NCBI GenBank assembly: GCA_020349865.1
Contig: CP070700.1
Location: forward strand, 3,730,193-3,746,552
DNA: 16,360 nt
Direction of reading: 5' to 3'
From: Desulfobacteraceae bacterium
GTDB taxonomy: Bacteria; Desulfobacterota; DSM-4660; Desulfatiglandales; Desulfatiglandaceae
In this document: in pieces, positions 14,196 through 16,360 of the stretch
Numbering within the stretch: the stretch's first letter is position 1
How the letters are laid out: every line of letters starts with the position of its first letter
Translations under genes and position numbers: made by a program
Notes under the pieces: model-generated
Database searches by the model: none
The model's input: only the letters and a program-made list of their open reading frames with translations
Told to the model about the DNA's origin: nothing

Positions 14196-14707
14196 CTTTA
14201 AATTATTGCCTTTTTACCCACAACGGCCCCGTATACCCTCTAGTTGACTCAATCGTTGCTTGATCAAATATGACGGCCTCTTTCTCAATGACAATCCGGC
14301 TGCTGTCACCCTTTATAGTATGCTGACTGAAGAACCTATCTTATATAATCATTGTCAATCTAATGCGCATATATGCAAAACATATCTGTAAGAATTATTG
14401 ACCTTCAAAACCTGTTATATCTAAACTCGCCATCGAGAAGACTACGTTTGCGTTTATTGTTGTATGAATCCCGTAATTTTCAAGCATTGTGATGATAAGC
14501 GAAACAAAATCCGCTGGCTCTAGGTGAATATTTCGATAAGAATTACTGAAGCTGCCAGTCAGGCATATCCCCCATTCCTCTGCTCTTAAGAGCACCTCAT
14601 CAGATCTGTGATAGCCTCCGCTCGAGTGAAGATAGCATCATCCAACTCAAAAACCCTTGATATGTTAATAGCGTTTTGTCCATAGTCCCGCCAGCACAAG
14701 AGCTAAA
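14196..14707. other. Stretch with unrecognised coding-like debris
   Basis: No intact gene. A plus-strand frame at 14248-14391 reads KYDGLFLNDNPAAVTLYSML and ends soon after; it is protein-like but has no start or ribosome-binding site. On the minus strand 14395-14595 is open (GTG start, LEPADFVSLIITMLENYGI), and a second protein-like frame (RVFELDDAIFTRAEAITDLM) lies directly upstream in another register, suggesting one frameshifted gene. I do not recognise either. Confidence 0.35.
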
Positions 14708-15982
14708 AGCTTATTCGTAAGCTCTGGCCGGGTTTGTTTGATAGATGGTGGTTATAGGGTGCGGGATTGTGGATAAAACGGACACGAACTAAGCCGGTGC
14801 AACGGATTGGGGTAAGTTTTCTGAATATGGGGATTGTATGATCGGGGCCGGTGGACATAGCGAGTGTTTGGCTGATGAAGACCTGGAGATCTAACGATCA
14901 ATAGGCTGGAGTTTTGGGTATATTTGGTATCCCGGAAGTGCACCTTGCTCAATTTTACGCTCCTTTTTATAATGCTGGATTCGATCTGAGGGACTAGGGG
15001 TACAGTTATCCAGCGGCCCTAAGTAGAGGAGCCGAGGATATAGAAGGCTGTCCGTCAAAACAGCTTTGCTGCCCAACCCGGAGGAGCGGATCGGAAACCG
15101 ACTTTTTTCAGGCGATGGCTCTAGCCGGAGTAAGCGCTGGAATGATCTGTTTTGCGCTCAAGCCGGTATATCGGGGTATTTCTGCGAGGAGCCGCATTTT
15201 TCCTTTCTTGCAGTAAGGACAAACCGTCAAGTCAATGCCTGTGAGCTGCAGCATCATTTCCCGAAGGGTTTGTGCTCTGCGGCCTCATGCATTCCCGGCA
15301 AAGGGCCTAAGAGACATCGAAACCTGGCCAAGTTGTCGGTTTTGTGGCGGTTTGCCAGAAAGCCAAAATGAAGGATTCTGACGAATCCTTTTGGCAGGGC
15401 ATGATGCAAAAACCGTCTAATGAATTCCACCGCTTCAATGGTAATCCGCACGATTTGTTTTATGTTTCGATTCCTGTAGGTGAAAGTGACCATACCCTCT
15501 TTGAGAGCTACGATACGGTGTTTTGATATGGCGACCCGATGGGTGTAACGGCCCAAGTATTCAAGAACGTATTCGGGATGTTTGATCGGTTCTTGCACTT
15601 TGACCACCCATTTTTGGGAGTAGAGACGGCTCTTGAGTTCGGAGAATCTTTGTGGTTTCTCATAGGGGGCAATGATGCCGGGAAAGTTCAGAGTGCCGCC
15701 CTGATATGCCCCTGTCATGTACTCGATGAACTTTCCGCGAAAGACGAGGCCCAAAGCCTCTTCGTTGAATAGGTAGTGGTTCTTGCACGGCTTCCATTCT
15801 TCTCCATTCCCCGTCACGACGCCTCCGGGAATAAGGCAATGGAGATGAAAGTGGGGGCTGAGTTTCTGGTCCCAGGTATGCAGGATGGCAATGAATCCTA
15901 ATTTGCCACCCAGGCCGTTTTTGGGGTTATGGCCAAAGCCCAGTAAGGTTTGGGCTACGGACTTAAAGAGGATATTGAGCAT
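14708..15982 (-). mobile_element. IS91-family element remnant
   Basis: Comprises the frameshifted transposase (15108-15982) and the non-coding stretch after it. On the minus strand that tail ends in a perfect hairpin, AGCTTA-CGAA-TAAGCT, followed by TTTT (14708-14723 with flank). IS91 elements move by rolling-circle replication and end in a subterminal hairpin, so this may mark the terminal (ori) side; it could equally be a terminator. The other end is not identifiable. 14724-15107 shows no gene. Confidence 0.45.
15108..15982 (-). pseudogene. IS91-family (Y2/HUH) transposase, truncated and frameshifted
   Basis: The main frame (15982 to 15254) begins MLNILFKSVAQTLLGFGHNP and holds the HUH motif PHFHLHCLIPGG (residues 43-54). 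The tyrosine region EYLGRYTHRVAISKHRI lies near 141-157. The N-terminal zinc-binding domain of the family is missing: upstream codons give unrelated sequence and a stop within 30 codons. At the C-terminus the frame ends early with HKPFGK, while another register continues at once with REMMLQLTGIDLTVCPYCKK, then GKMRLLAEIP, the family's C-terminal cysteine knuckle, to a TGA at 15108-15110. So a one-base frameshift lies near 15260. It is almost surely inactive. Confidence 0.88.
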
Positions 15983-16046
15983 GGTTCCCTTATTGCTCTT
16001 TTTTTCGGTTAAAGAAAAACAAGGTTTTCTAGAACACCCGAAATAT

Positions 16047-16360
16047 CTACTTCTCTAAATCCCAGTAGGCTTGGCGCATAGCAACATCTCCAAGATAATA
16101 TTTTTTATAGGCTGCAAGCAGACGCTTGCCTTTAATATCGTAACGCAAAACCTTATGTAACATCTCAATTCAGCCAAGCTCAATTGAATGGTACCTGTTA
16201 TCCGGTATCGTGTACTGGTTTTAAGGGTTTTTTTGTATTTCTGTCAAAGATTCCATGTTGATATATACGATGTATTCCTTTAAAATCCTTTCAGCCCTAA
16301 TATTTTAATTATAAGTTTTAAAAGATAGCTTTTTCCTGCACACCTCATGCCTGTTATTAC
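16047..16360 (-). pseudogene. AAA+ ATPase of the DUF4143 type, heavily deleted (runs off the window)
   Basis: Entering from the window edge on the minus strand, the frame reads VITGMRCAGKSYLLKLIIKI, a Walker A (GxxxxGKS) typical of these ATPases. Near 16301 it shifts register and goes on RAERILKEYIVYINMESLTE to a stop at 16221-16223. After about 50 bp without match, LHKVLRYDIKGKRLLAAYKK and YYLGDVAMRQAYWDLEK follow, ending at a stop at 16047-16049. RYDIKGKKLL...KYYLVDxGLR is the conserved block well downstream in the same family. Most of the ATPase core (Walker B, arginine finger) and the C-terminus are gone. Intact relatives are about 400 residues. Confidence 0.72.

Noticed and set aside
14752..14952. 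66-codon minus-strand open frame rich in H, P and R
   Set aside because: It lies in the non-coding tail of the IS91 remnant, with biased composition and no start signals.

Overview
The window looks like chromosomal DNA of an anaerobic, Gram-negative bacterium, most likely of the Desulfobacterota (former Deltaproteobacteria). The grounds are family-level: a DUF6485-type cysteine-rich protein, an OmpA/VWA envelope protein with a signal peptide, a UGSC-type selenoprotein, IS91/IS66/IS630 debris, moderate GC and clear AGGAGG ribosome-binding sites. This is inference; no marker gene fixes the taxon.

Left part (1-2178): the edge of an exopolysaccharide/O-antigen-type locus. On the minus strand a winged-helix/Rossmann regulator overlaps a NusG/RfaH-like antiterminator by 4 bp. 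After a leader with a hairpin and an ops-like motif comes an NAD-dependent sugar epimerase/dehydratase that runs off the edge. A 53-residue membrane protein lies divergently on the plus strand.

Centre left (2179-8336): 22-bp inverted repeats precede a three-gene unit (DUF6485 protein, unknown 95-residue protein, VAT1-like quinone oxidoreductase). A 958-residue exported VWA protein with three OmpA-like domains follows, then a decayed tRNA-Pro(CGG), palindromic repeats, and a small protein made of two copies of one domain.

Centre (8337-10316): a gene graveyard with an aminotransferase fragment, IS630 and IS66 transposase tails joined end to end, and a tyrosine recombinase cut off after its N-terminal domain. 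Next comes a nearly gene-free stretch in which a sigma-54-type promoter, a 5' hairpin and an intrinsic terminator line up as a candidate small RNA of about 155 nt. A cold-shock protein with a structured leader and an MFS transporter follow.

Right part (12480-14142): the main find. A 347-residue protein of the family beginning GWTDGLPVVPP is followed by a gene whose frame is interrupted by TGA at 13891 and continues with full family-like sequence to 14142. Reading the TGA as selenocysteine gives a U-G-S-C motif, so this is a predicted UGSC-family selenoprotein with a candidate SECIS hairpin just downstream and its usual partner upstream. A standard gene caller would cut it in half.

Right edge (14143-16360): a frameshifted IS91 transposase remnant and a badly deleted AAA+/DUF4143 ATPase pseudogene.
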